Assembly (NCBI RefSeq): GCF_900163865.1
Contig: NZ_FUKU01000057.1
Location: forward strand, 62,001 to 126,000
DNA: 64,000 nt
Direction: 5' to 3'
DNA from: Sphingobacterium sp. JB170
GTDB lineage: Bacteria; Bacteroidota; Bacteroidia; Sphingobacteriales; Sphingobacteriaceae
Below are positions 54,401-62,255 of this stretch, in pieces (position 1 is the first letter of the stretch; the number at the start of each line of letters is the position of its first letter). Both the position numbers and the translations under genes were made by a program. The notes beneath the pieces were generated by a model that ran no database searches, had not been told where the DNA came from, and was given only the letters and a program-made list of their open reading frames with translations.

Positions 54401-54749
54401 CAATTGCATTTTGCAGCCCGGAGAGGGTAATAAGATTTCCCGAGTCATTGGTGATGCGCTGGGTTTGGGTTTCAAAACCTACGTAGCTAATCTGCAACTG
54501 ATTGCCAATCACGGCGGCAATTTTGAAATTTCCATACTCGTCGGTTTGAACGGCAGCGTTACTGCTGAGATTGGTGACTGATGCACCCGCGACGGGGTTG
54601 CCATCGAGATCGACGACGCGGCCCGTTACCTCGGTTTGATTCATCTGCTCTGTTGGAATAGGGGCAGTTTTAGCGCTCGCTTGACCCAACATTGGGGTTA
54701 CTGTTAAAGCACTAAGAAGCCAAAAAAGCTTCGTAAAGTTCGGTTGCAT
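51498..54749 (-). CDS. SusC/RagA TonB-dependent receptor
   Basis: 1083 residues, full length. A signal peptide ends at GQASAKT. A carboxypeptidase-regulatory-like domain covers about 40-120 ([22 protein letters not shown]), the plug has [12 protein letters not shown] and [30 protein letters not shown], and the barrel ends [13 protein letters not shown]. No STN domain. First gene of the SusC/SusD/YdcF-like operon. Confidence 0.95.
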   Translation of the reverse strand: [1083 protein letters not shown]

Positions 54750-55071
54750 ATATTTTTCCTTTTATTGAGACGTGAAAAACTAATGCGCAATATTAGCAGT
54801 ATAGTGTTACGTTAATATTAAGGAAGTGTTATCAAAAAACAATCTACCGAACAATGATGCAAAATCTAAAAATCTAATAATTAGATACATATATAATAAA
54901 AATGAAATAACTATTGTTATTTATCTGCGAACTCTTGCTTAGATACGCAAAAACATGCAGGCAGTTAGTGGGCTAAACAACTAGCTACGAACGCCCTATA
55001 AATTAAGTGAATTAATTTTCTGACCTCCGGAAATCAGCAATCCGAACGTCAGAAAAATCAACAGCATTTTA
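54750..55071. promoter_or_regulatory. Upstream region of the third SusC/SusD operon
   Basis: 322 bases, AT-rich near 54830-54930. It must hold the SusC promoter; AATATT occurs twice about 30 bases apart (near 54790-54830), but I could not define a -33/-7 pair. The biotin-operon terminator occupies 55016-55056. Confidence 0.35.
55016..55056 (-). terminator. Terminator of the biotin operon
   Basis: TTTTCTGAC (55016-55024) pairs with GTCAGAAAA (55048-55056) around a 23-base loop. It lies 16 bases after the bioA stop; on the minus strand an AT-rich tail (TTAATTC) follows. Confidence 0.65.
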
Positions 55072-56346
55072 TTAAAGGTTACCTGTATCGAGTAACTCCA
55101 AAATCGTTTCATAGGTATACTGTAAGTCGGCTTGTTCCACGCAGTATGGCGGGAGGATATACAGCACGTTACCCAGGGGTCGAAGGATAATTCCCTTTTC
55201 TAAAAAAGCCTGATAAAGCTTGCTTTGTATCTGATTAAAATAATCCGCGCCGCCGCCGGTATCCCAGTCAAAAGCGATTATTGTTCCGTGCTGACGCACA
55301 TTCCGCACTCCTTTTCGGCCAGTCAGTGCGCGCGCAAACTCCTGATGGCTGCGCGAAATCTGTTGAATCTTATTGCGGGTGAGAGGATCAAGCAGCAGAT
55401 CCAAACTCGCCAGTGAGGCGGCGCATGCGATGGGGCTCGCGGTGAAGGAGTGCCCGTGGAACAAGGCCCTTGTTTTATCCTCCGAGTAGAACATCTGATA
55501 AACCGAATCACTACAGCTGGTCATCCCCATCGGCATCGTCCCGCCGGTGAGCCCTTTGGAAAAACACATCAAATCGGGCTGGGCATCCAGTTGATCGGCC
55601 GCAAAAAGAGTCCCCGTCCTTCCGAAGCCGACAAATACTTCATCTTGAATCAACAGTATACCCTGGGCGCTGCAGTAGTCCATAAGCTGGGATAGGTGCT
55701 GCGGCTCATGCATCAGCATTCCGCCCGCTCCCTGTACGAGCGGCTCGTAGATAAAGCATGCGAGCTCATCGGCGTGCTGGACTATCTGTTGCTTGAGCGC
55801 GGGTAGATTCTGGGCCGTCGGCGGATCAATAAATAACACCTCAAAAAGCATATCGGCGAATGGCGCCGTCCACTGACCGCGCTCACTTACCGACATCGCG
55901 CCGAAAGTATCACCGTGGTACCCGCCGGTAAACGCCATGATCTTGGTTTTCTTTTTCCCTTTATTTACCCAGTACTGAATACACATTTTCAGAGCCACTT
56001 CGACCGCCGTAGAACCGTTATCGGTATAAAACATTTTATTTTGATTATCCGGCAGCAGCGCAAGCAGCCTCTCGGACAAAGTTATCGCCGGCTCATGGGT
56101 AAACCCGGCGAATATCACTTGTTCTAGGCAAAGCAGCTGCTCGTATACTTTTTCAGCGATATAAGTGTTTGCATGTCCGTGCAAAGTCACCCACCAGGAG
56201 CTCACCATATCCAGGTAAGCCTTGCCGTCAGTATCGTATAAATAGGCGTCCTTGCCTCTAGCAATCGGCAGGTGAAAGCTGGTTTTCATTTGTGAATATG
56301 GATGCCAGTTGACCGCTACATCGCGCTTTACCCATTGCTCGCGCAT
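55072..56346 (-). CDS. bioA: Adenosylmethionine-8-amino-7-oxononanoate aminotransferase
   Basis: 424 residues. A class III aminotransferase: HPYSQMKTS and SSWWVTLHGHAN near the start, TDNGSTAVEVALKM, AFTGGYHGDTFGAMSVSERG, LIQDEVFVGFGRTGTLFA, and the PLP lysine in CFSKGLTGGTMPMG. It transfers an amino group from S-adenosylmethionine to KAPA, giving DAPA. The ATG overlaps the end of bioB by 19 bases, so translation is coupled. Last gene of the biotin operon. Confidence 0.97.
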   Translation of the reverse strand: MREQWVKRDVAVNWHPYSQMKTSFHLPIARGKDAYLYDTDGKAYLDMVSSWWVTLHGHANTYIAEKVYEQLLCLEQVIFAGFTHEPAITLSERLLALLPDNQNKMFYTDNGSTAVEVALKMCIQYWVNKGKKKTKIMAFTGGYHGDTFGAMSVSERGQWTAPFADMLFEVLFIDPPTAQNLPALKQQIVQHADELACFIYEPLVQGAGGMLMHEPQHLSQLMDYCSAQGILLIQDEVFVGFGRTGTLFAADQLDAQPDLMCFSKGLTGGTMPMGMTSCSDSVYQMFYSEDKTRALFHGHSFTASPIACAASLASLDLLLDPLTRNKIQQISRSHQEFARALTGRKGVRNVRQHGTIIAFDWDTGGGADYFNQIQSKLYQAFLEKGIILRPLGNVLYILPPYCVEQADLQYTYETILELLDTGNL

Positions 56347-57332
56347 GCGGTCTCCTTTCTTTGCGTCATGGGCTTGAGCCCTAGGTTTTGCAGCATCTGC
56401 ATATCTTCATCCACCCCCGGATTGGGTGTGACCAAAAGCGTCTGCTGCTCGCCAGTGAACAGCGAGTTCGCCCCCGCCATAAAGCACCATGCCTGTTCTT
56501 GCTCAGTCATTTCAATCCGCCCTGCGCTGAGCCGCACCATGGAACTGGGCATCGTTATGCGCGCGGTGGCAATCGTTCGAACCATGTCCCAAACCGCCAC
56601 TTTGGGCATGTCCGCTAGTGGCGTTCCCGCCACGCGTGCTAGGGCATTGATCGGCACCGACTCTGGGTGTATGGGCATATTTGCAAGCGTTGCGAGCATG
56701 GAAATGCGGTCTGAAACAGTCTCCCCGAGCCCGATGATTCCGCCCGAGCAGACCGTGATACCGGCTTTACGTACATGCTCGATGGTCTGTATACGGTTAT
56801 CGAATTTCCGGGTCGAAATGATCTCATCATAAAACTCCTCGGAAGTATCTAGGTTATGGTTATAAGCGTATAAACCTGCCTCTTGCAGACGCTCCGCCTG
56901 CTCTTTGCTGAGCATGCCGAGCGTGCAGCATACCTCTAGCCCCATTGCATTAACACCTTTTACCATATCGATAATCCGATCAAAGTCGCTGTTGTTTCTC
57001 ACCTCGCGCCATGCTGCCGCCATACAAAACCGTGTCGAGCCGCTCTCCTTGGCTTTGCTAGCGTGTGCCAGCACCGTCTGGGTTGGCAGCAGCGACTGCA
57101 CTTTAATATCTGTGTGGTACCGCGCAGCCTGCCCGCAGTACGAGCAATCTTCAGGACATCCGCCGGTTTTCACCGACAATAGCGTCGAGATCTGCACCTG
57201 ATCGGCGTCGTGCCATTCACGGTGTACGCTCGCCGCTTGATATACGAGCTCGAGCAGCGGCTGATTGTAAATATCTAGCAGCTGCTGCTTGGTCCAGTCG
57301 TGTCTTGTTGTTTGTTTTTTTGTCTGTTCCAT
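56328..57332 (-). CDS. bioB: Biotin synthase
   Basis: 334 residues from the ATG at 57332. The radical-SAM cluster motif is CPEDCSYCGQ (C-x3-C-x2-C), followed by RFCMAAAWRE, EVCCTLGMLSKEQAERLQEAGLYAYNHNLDTSEEFY and GGIIGLGET. It inserts sulfur into dethiobiotin. It starts four bases after bioD and overlaps bioA. The frame also opens upstream at a TTG inside bioD, which is less likely. Confidence 0.97.
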   Translation of the reverse strand: MEQTKKQTTRHDWTKQQLLDIYNQPLLELVYQAASVHREWHDADQVQISTLLSVKTGGCPEDCSYCGQAARYHTDIKVQSLLPTQTVLAHASKAKESGSTRFCMAAAWREVRNNSDFDRIIDMVKGVNAMGLEVCCTLGMLSKEQAERLQEAGLYAYNHNLDTSEEFYDEIISTRKFDNRIQTIEHVRKAGITVCSGGIIGLGETVSDRISMLATLANMPIHPESVPINALARVAGTPLADMPKVAVWDMVRTIATARITMPSSMVRLSAGRIEMTEQEQAWCFMAGANSLFTGEQQTLLVTPNPGVDEDMQMLQNLGLKPMTQRKETACASNG

Positions 57333-57336
57333 TATT

Positions 57337-57954
57337 TTACTGTTCAATTTTTAGTTCTTCTAGGGCCTTTTCAAGCCCCTGTTGGTTTATGGCTGCTAAT
57401 TTTGGAAGCGTTATAATTTTGCTTTCTACGGGTTTATTCTCGCGCAGTATAGCGCGCGTGGATGCATTAGCTTCTCCGTTAAGTAGCAGGTAGGCTACAG
57501 GGATCCCTCGCGCTTTTAAGCTCTCGATGCTCAAAAGGCTATGATTGATACTGCCTAAGTAATCCGAGCAGACAAGTATCACGGCAAGCCCGAGGTGTGC
57601 GATTAAATCAATGATAAACTCCCTTTCATTAATCGGTACCAACAGCCCGCCTGCTCCCTCGACGATTAAATCTCCATTCGTTTGGGGTAACTGGAAGTCC
57701 GCTAAGGTTATGGCTACCCCTTCTAGACGGGCGGAATAATGTGGCGAGGCAGGCACGCTGAACCGGTGCACCTCGGGGTAGATATGTACCCCGGGGCCTG
57801 CCAGCTCAGCGACCAGCATGCTGTCAGAGCTATCCAGGTCGCCAGACTGGATAGGCTTCCAGTAATTAGCGCCCCAATACTTGGCTAGCGCCGCGGCCGC
57901 TATGGTCTTACCTACACCCGTGCCGATACCTGTAAGAAAATACTGTTTATCCAT
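57337..57954 (-). CDS. bioD: Dethiobiotin synthetase
   Basis: 205 residues. The P-loop FLTGIGTGVGKTIAAAALAKYW is at the N-terminus, with YWKPIQSGD and the active-site region IVEGAGGLLVPINE. It makes dethiobiotin from DAPA, carbon dioxide and ATP. The start overlaps bioF by eight bases. Confidence 0.96.
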   Translation of the reverse strand: MDKQYFLTGIGTGVGKTIAAAALAKYWGANYWKPIQSGDLDSSDSMLVAELAGPGVHIYPEVHRFSVPASPHYSARLEGVAITLADFQLPQTNGDLIVEGAGGLLVPINEREFIIDLIAHLGLAVILVCSDYLGSINHSLLSIESLKARGIPVAYLLLNGEANASTRAILRENKPVESKIITLPKLAAINQQGLEKALEELKIEQ

Positions 57955-59062
57955 AAATATGTTTTTTTAATATTGTACTGAGCGCCATTGTTTCTTTGCG
58001 GAGGTTGAATGCGTGCAAGGATATCCGCAAGCAGACCCGCCCCGAGGGAACGGTCGGTGGCCGCACGCCGTAGCAGACGATATCCTGCTGCTTGAGATCT
58101 CTGCTGGCGCGCTCCATGGCAGCCACATCGCTAAAGAGAATCGGCTTAATAGGACTTTCTGGCGCAGCCAGGCAGGGTAGATCTAACGTATTAAAGTGAT
58201 CGGTGATCGCTTTGAGCTCTGCCCTGCTATTTTTACCCTCTTGATCCAAAAACCGGTATGCCTGCTCGATGGCTAGGGCATGGAAGTCCGGTATGCCCGT
58301 GCTATAGATCAGCGGTCCTGCGTAATTAATCAGGTAATTCGCTAGCGTGCGGGATCCTAAAATAGTGGCGCCCCACAGCCCCATAGCCTTGCCGTAGGTG
58401 ACCACGCTCGCAAACACGCGTTCTTGCAAATTTTGTTCATCAAGCAGCCCTAATCCAAATACGCCGATGGCATGCGCCTCATCGACAATTAGCGCCGCAC
58501 CGTACTTTTCGGCGAGCGCCACTAGCCCTTCGAGCGGCGCAAAATCGCCATCCATCGAATACAGGCTCTCCACGCCGATCCATACCTGCCCGCTGCTACG
58601 AGCAAGCAGATCGCTCAGGTGCTGAAGATCGTTGTGGGCGAATTTCCAGCGCTTGGCATGTGAAAGGCGGCAGCCCTGGTACACCGAATGGTGCACCCGT
58701 TCATCAAGAATAATCGTGTCGCCGCGCTGGGGAAGCGTGCTAAAGAGCGATAGGTTCGCTGCGAAGCCCGAGGGCAGCAGCAGCGCGCGCTGCACGCGGT
58801 GCTGATGGGCGATAAATTCTTCGACTTGGGTAATTATGGGCGAGTCACCGGCAATCAACCGGGCCCCTCCGGCGCCCATCAAATGTGAACATTCCTCTAC
58901 CCGAGTTGCCAACTGCCCTGCCAATGCGGTACTACGCGCAAACCCCAAATAATCGTTGGAATAGAAATCAATACCGGTCGTTTGGTCGTGCAGCTCCCGA
59001 AGGTTACCCCTTTGCGCCCGAAGGTGCAGCTTACTAGTTAACCGCTGGTGTATGTGCTTCAT
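57947..59062 (-). CDS. bioF: 8-amino-7-oxononanoate synthase
   Basis: 371 residues. Alpha-oxoamine synthase features are present: IDFYSNDYLGFARS, GAGGARLIAGD, LLPSGFAANLSLFS, SLYSMDGDFAPL, IVDEAHAIGVFG and the PLP lysine region VVTYGKAMGLWGA. It condenses pimeloyl-ACP (or CoA) with alanine to give KAPA. The start lies 29 bases inside the end of the di-iron protein gene, a long overlap suggesting coupling. It is the first committed biotin enzyme encoded here. Confidence 0.95.
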   Translation of the reverse strand: MKHIHQRLTSKLHLRAQRGNLRELHDQTTGIDFYSNDYLGFARSTALAGQLATRVEECSHLMGAGGARLIAGDSPIITQVEEFIAHQHRVQRALLLPSGFAANLSLFSTLPQRGDTIILDERVHHSVYQGCRLSHAKRWKFAHNDLQHLSDLLARSSGQVWIGVESLYSMDGDFAPLEGLVALAEKYGAALIVDEAHAIGVFGLGLLDEQNLQERVFASVVTYGKAMGLWGATILGSRTLANYLINYAGPLIYSTGIPDFHALAIEQAYRFLDQEGKNSRAELKAITDHFNTLDLPCLAAPESPIKPILFSDVAAMERASRDLKQQDIVCYGVRPPTVPSGRVCLRISLHAFNLRKETMALSTILKKHIYG

Positions 59063-59666
59063 CGCTGGCGAGCTGTTTTTCTATTGCTTTTTCCCACTGC
59101 ACGTACAAGTCCTTTTCTAACGTAATTATCTTTTCACTATGCGTTTCCCAGTCGGCGCTAAACTGCTTAAGGGCGGTAATCATCTCCTGCAGGTGACCTT
59201 CTTCTTCGAGGATGATTGACTTCACGCTCACCTTGGCGTCCCATTTGGTCAATAGCTCTTGGTATATTGGGTAGAGCACATCGGCGCGCATCTCGATGGC
59301 GTAGGTCACAAAAAGATACGCAGCATACCGAAGCGCGCCGCCCGACAAGCCAAAGTGCGTCTTCAGATACCGGCAACTCAGAACGTCAAGCCGGTGTAAA
59401 TATTGCATAGAAGCACTACCGCCAAGCATCGACTGGGGGTCATAAAATTCAAAATTATGCTGGCCGAGCTTAGCAAGTTGCTTTTTTAAATAATAGGCAT
59501 GGCGGTGCTCCTCAGCAGCATGCTTAAGTTGCATGATCCCCGTTTTAGTGATATCCTCACAAGCCGAAATCTTGCGTGCACCGGCATTTTCCATAAACGA
59601 AAGGGTATTCAACCATTTGCCATGCAACAGGTCATTTTGCACAATTTTATCTAAAATAGATTTCAT
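59034..59666 (-). CDS. Ferritin-like di-iron protein heading the biotin operon
   Basis: 210 residues, all helical. The residues form a classic four-helix di-iron pattern: Glu26 (SFMENAG), Glu53-x-x-His56 (AAEEHRHAYYL), Glu125 (YAIEMRADVLYPIY) and Glu155-x-x-His158 (LEEEGHLQEM). This matches ferritin-like oxygenases/oxidoreductases and not ordinary iron storage, because the context is a biosynthetic operon. It is the first gene, overlapped by bioF for 29 bases. No bioC, bioH, bioG, bioI, bioW or bioZ is in the operon, so a role in making the pimeloyl precursor by oxygen-dependent chain cleavage is a reasonable guess. Other options are iron supply for BioB or a redox role. I do not recognise a named family. 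Confidence 0.85.
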   Translation of the reverse strand: MKSILDKIVQNDLLHGKWLNTLSFMENAGARKISACEDITKTGIMQLKHAAEEHRHAYYLKKQLAKLGQHNFEFYDPQSMLGGSASMQYLHRLDVLSCRYLKTHFGLSGGALRYAAYLFVTYAIEMRADVLYPIYQELLTKWDAKVSVKSIILEEEGHLQEMITALKQFSADWETHSEKIITLEKDLYVQWEKAIEKQLASDEAHTPAVN

Positions 59667-59683
59667 ATTTGTATTAATTTATC

Positions 59684-59709
59684 CAAAAGTACTATCTTAC
59701 CGGACGGTA
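59684..59709 (-). promoter_or_regulatory. Biotin operon promoter with overlapping inverted repeat
   Basis: On the minus strand TACTTTTG (59684-59691) fits the TAnnTTTG -7 box, 18 bases before the first ATG. Immediately upstream is TACCG-GA-CGGTA (59698-59709), an inverted repeat where a -33 box would be. A second imperfect repeat GGTAC/GTGCC overlaps it. The spot is right for a regulator encoded by the divergent MocR gene. Confidence 0.5.
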
Positions 59710-59731
59710 CGATGGTGCCAGTTTGAAGAAT

Positions 59732-61219
59732 ATGAATAGTCCGGATAACATTCCATACAAAACTTATGTAGCAATAGATCGTCAACTTTCCGTTCCGATC
59801 TATTTGCAAATCGCCAACCAGCTTATCGGCGCTATCGCAAAGGGGTGGCTCCCGGCAGGTATCAGGCTCCCCGGAAGCCGGCGCTTGAGCGCGCTGCTCG
59901 AGGTTCACCGCAACACCATTACGGCCGCTTATGACGAACTTTACACGCAGGGCTGGATAGAAATCTTCGCCAACAGGGGCGCATTTGTGGCCTCCATCCT
60001 GCCCCAGATGAGCACGAAGGATTCCAGTAAAATCCCCTACGTACAGCGCTCGGGCTTTGAATTCAACAGGTCTATTTTACTTGACAACCCCTTCGAGCGG
60101 ACCAGCTGCACTTACATACTTAATGATGGAAGCCCCGATATTCGCCTCACGCAGATTGAGGACTTTTCGAAAATCTATAGCGCCAACATGAAGCGAAAAA
60201 GCAACCGCTCGAAGATGGACTACTACAATCAAGAGGGAAGTGAATATTTTAAAGAGCAACTAGCTGCTTACCTTCAAAGTTCACGTGGCTTACAAATTGG
60301 CACCGGCAACCTGCTTATCACGCGCAGCATTGAGATGAGCCTATTTATCATTTCGGAAATCCTCCTACAGCCGGGCGATATTGTTGCCGTGGGTGAGCTA
60401 TCCTACTTTTCAGCAAATATGATCTTTCAGAAATCGGGCAGCACGATATGCACCCTTCCCGTGCAGGACGACGGGATCGACATCGATGCCCTTGAGCAGC
60501 TTTGTGAAACTCAAAAGGTACGGATGATCTACGTCAGTGCCCAGCATCATTACCCCACCACAGTGAGCCTAAGCGTGCTCAAGCGCATGAAACTCCTGCA
60601 GTTGGCGCGCCACTACGGAATGATTATCGTCGAGGAAGACCATGATTACGATTTCCAGTACGACAACAAACCGTTGCTGCCGCTTGCCAGCAATGATCAA
60701 CACGGCATGGTGATCTATGTCGGGTCGTTTGGAAAAGCCCTCGCTCCAGGATTCAGAGCGGGCTTCGTCGTAGCACCGCAAGACCTGATGGTCGAGATGC
60801 GTAAATACCTGGGTATTATTGACCGGCAGGGCGACGTACTAATGGAGCATGCGCTCGGAGAAATGATCGAAGAAGGCGCTATACATAGGCATCTCAAAAA
60901 GTCACTCAAGGTATACCGCGAGCGGCGCGATCATATGGCATTCCTACTCAGCAGCGAATTGGGGCACTTGGTAGATTTTGAAATCCCTACCGGCGGACTT
61001 GCTTACTGGGTGAAGTGGAAAAACCGGACCAACTTGCTAAAGTTGAGTCAGCAGGCCCAGAAAAACAACCTGTTTATCCCCAGAACCTTACTCTATGAGC
61101 ACAAACACGTGAACGCGATGCGGATCGGATTTGGCAACTTAGACATGCAGGAAATGACCCTAGCCATTATTACCTTAAAACGATCCGTCCAGGAGATTCA
61201 AGAACACAGCTCCGATTAA
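59732..61219 (+). CDS. MocR-type GntR/aminotransferase transcriptional regulator
   Basis: 495 residues from the ATG at 59732 (TTG at 59723 also in frame). An N-terminal GntR winged helix (about 15-85: VPIYLQIANQLIGAIAKGWLPAGIRLPGSRRLSALLEVHRNTITAAYDEL) is joined by a linker to a class I aminotransferase-like domain (about 130-485), with the PLP lysine Lys335 in GSFGKALAPGFRAGFVVAP. MocR proteins sense PLP or amino-acid-like ligands. It is divergent from the biotin operon with only 65 bases between, and that operon has two PLP enzymes, so biotin-pathway control is likely. It could instead control the EamA transporter on its other side. Confidence 0.92.
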   Translation: MNSPDNIPYKTYVAIDRQLSVPIYLQIANQLIGAIAKGWLPAGIRLPGSRRLSALLEVHRNTITAAYDELYTQGWIEIFANRGAFVASILPQMSTKDSSKIPYVQRSGFEFNRSILLDNPFERTSCTYILNDGSPDIRLTQIEDFSKIYSANMKRKSNRSKMDYYNQEGSEYFKEQLAAYLQSSRGLQIGTGNLLITRSIEMSLFIISEILLQPGDIVAVGELSYFSANMIFQKSGSTICTLPVQDDGIDIDALEQLCETQKVRMIYVSAQHHYPTTVSLSVLKRMKLLQLARHYGMIIVEEDHDYDFQYDNKPLLPLASNDQHGMVIYVGSFGKALAPGFRAGFVVAPQDLMVEMRKYLGIIDRQGDVLMEHALGEMIEEGAIHRHLKKSLKVYRERRDHMAFLLSSELGHLVDFEIPTGGLAYWVKWKNRTNLLKLSQQAQKNNLFIPRTLLYEHKHVNAMRIGFGNLDMQEMTLAIITLKRSVQEIQEHSSD

Positions 61220-61268
61220 ATATTAAATCTGAAATAAAGACACCAAGCCTCAAAAGCACGAATGCCTT

Positions 61269-62180
61269 TCAGGCATCCGGATGGGTATAAATTCTTACGC
61301 TATTTCTCCGTTTACCAAACAGATAAGCAACGTTAAAAATCACTACGGCTATAAAAACAAGTCCGAAACCGGCAATCTGGAATATGTTAATAGGCTCTTT
61401 GTAATAGCACACAGCGAGCAAAAAACTTATAATCGGATTCAGATTCAGCAAAGTCGCCACGATAGACGAATCAAGACCTTTTAACGCGTAAATATTAAGA
61501 AACAACGGAACAATCGTATACCCCACGGCAATCACCGCTACCAAAACGTAAAATGTATTTGTTCGCGGAAGGGCCGGGTCAATAACAGCCAGTATGGGTA
61601 ACAGCAGCAAGGTACTGACAACAATATGAATGGTTAAGGCAAAGAACCCATCGATCTTAAAACTGTTTTTCTGCAGCACCAAATAAATAGCATAGGTTAA
61701 GGCAATCGTCATGCTGTATATTAAATCCAGGAAATGTCCATAGGCGAGTATCACGCAGCTCACCCCACTTAATACAACAGCGGTCCACTGCCCTTTATTG
61801 AGCTTTTCGTGCAAAAAAACACGGGCAAGTACGGTTGTTAAAATTGGACAAATAAGATATGCTAATGAGGTAGCATTAACACTGACAGCATTCATAACGT
61901 ATATAAATATATACCAGTTAAGCCCGAGCATCACAGCGCTCAACAATAAATTTACCAGCAATCTCCACCTCTGCTCTCGGGTAGCGTTTCTTATATAATC
62001 GATACTCGCAAGGGTCTGCCGCTTTCGGAAAATAAAGCACGCAAATACAATGCTTACCGAAGCAATAATCACCCGGTGAATCAGTATATCGAGCGCCGGG
62101 TAGCCGGCCAAAGGCCTTAAAACAAGAGCAAATGTTCCCCAGATCGTAAATCCGATTAAGGCAGATAAATAGTGTTTCAT
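61269..62180 (-). CDS. EamA/DMT-family (RarD-like) transporter
   Basis: 303 residues with ten hydrophobic helices in two EamA repeats (GFTIWGTFALVLRPLAGYPALDILIHRVIIA at the start is RarD-like; LNPIISFLLAVCYYKEPINIFQIAGFGLVFIAVVIF in the second repeat). Inner-membrane exporter of small metabolites or antibiotics in other members. It ends tail to tail with the MocR gene, 49 bases apart. Its location beside the biotin regulator could mean vitamin-related transport, but this is weak. Confidence 0.9.
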   Translation of the reverse strand: MKHYLSALIGFTIWGTFALVLRPLAGYPALDILIHRVIIASVSIVFACFIFRKRQTLASIDYIRNATREQRWRLLVNLLLSAVMLGLNWYIFIYVMNAVSVNATSLAYLICPILTTVLARVFLHEKLNKGQWTAVVLSGVSCVILAYGHFLDLIYSMTIALTYAIYLVLQKNSFKIDGFFALTIHIVVSTLLLLPILAVIDPALPRTNTFYVLVAVIAVGYTIVPLFLNIYALKGLDSSIVATLLNLNPIISFLLAVCYYKEPINIFQIAGFGLVFIAVVIFNVAYLFGKRRNSVRIYTHPDA

Positions 62181-62255
62181 TTTTTAGTATCGCTAACTAA
62201 GCACTTACCGCTCCTTACAATCTGTAAATGTATACAAATCTTCGTTCTCAATACG

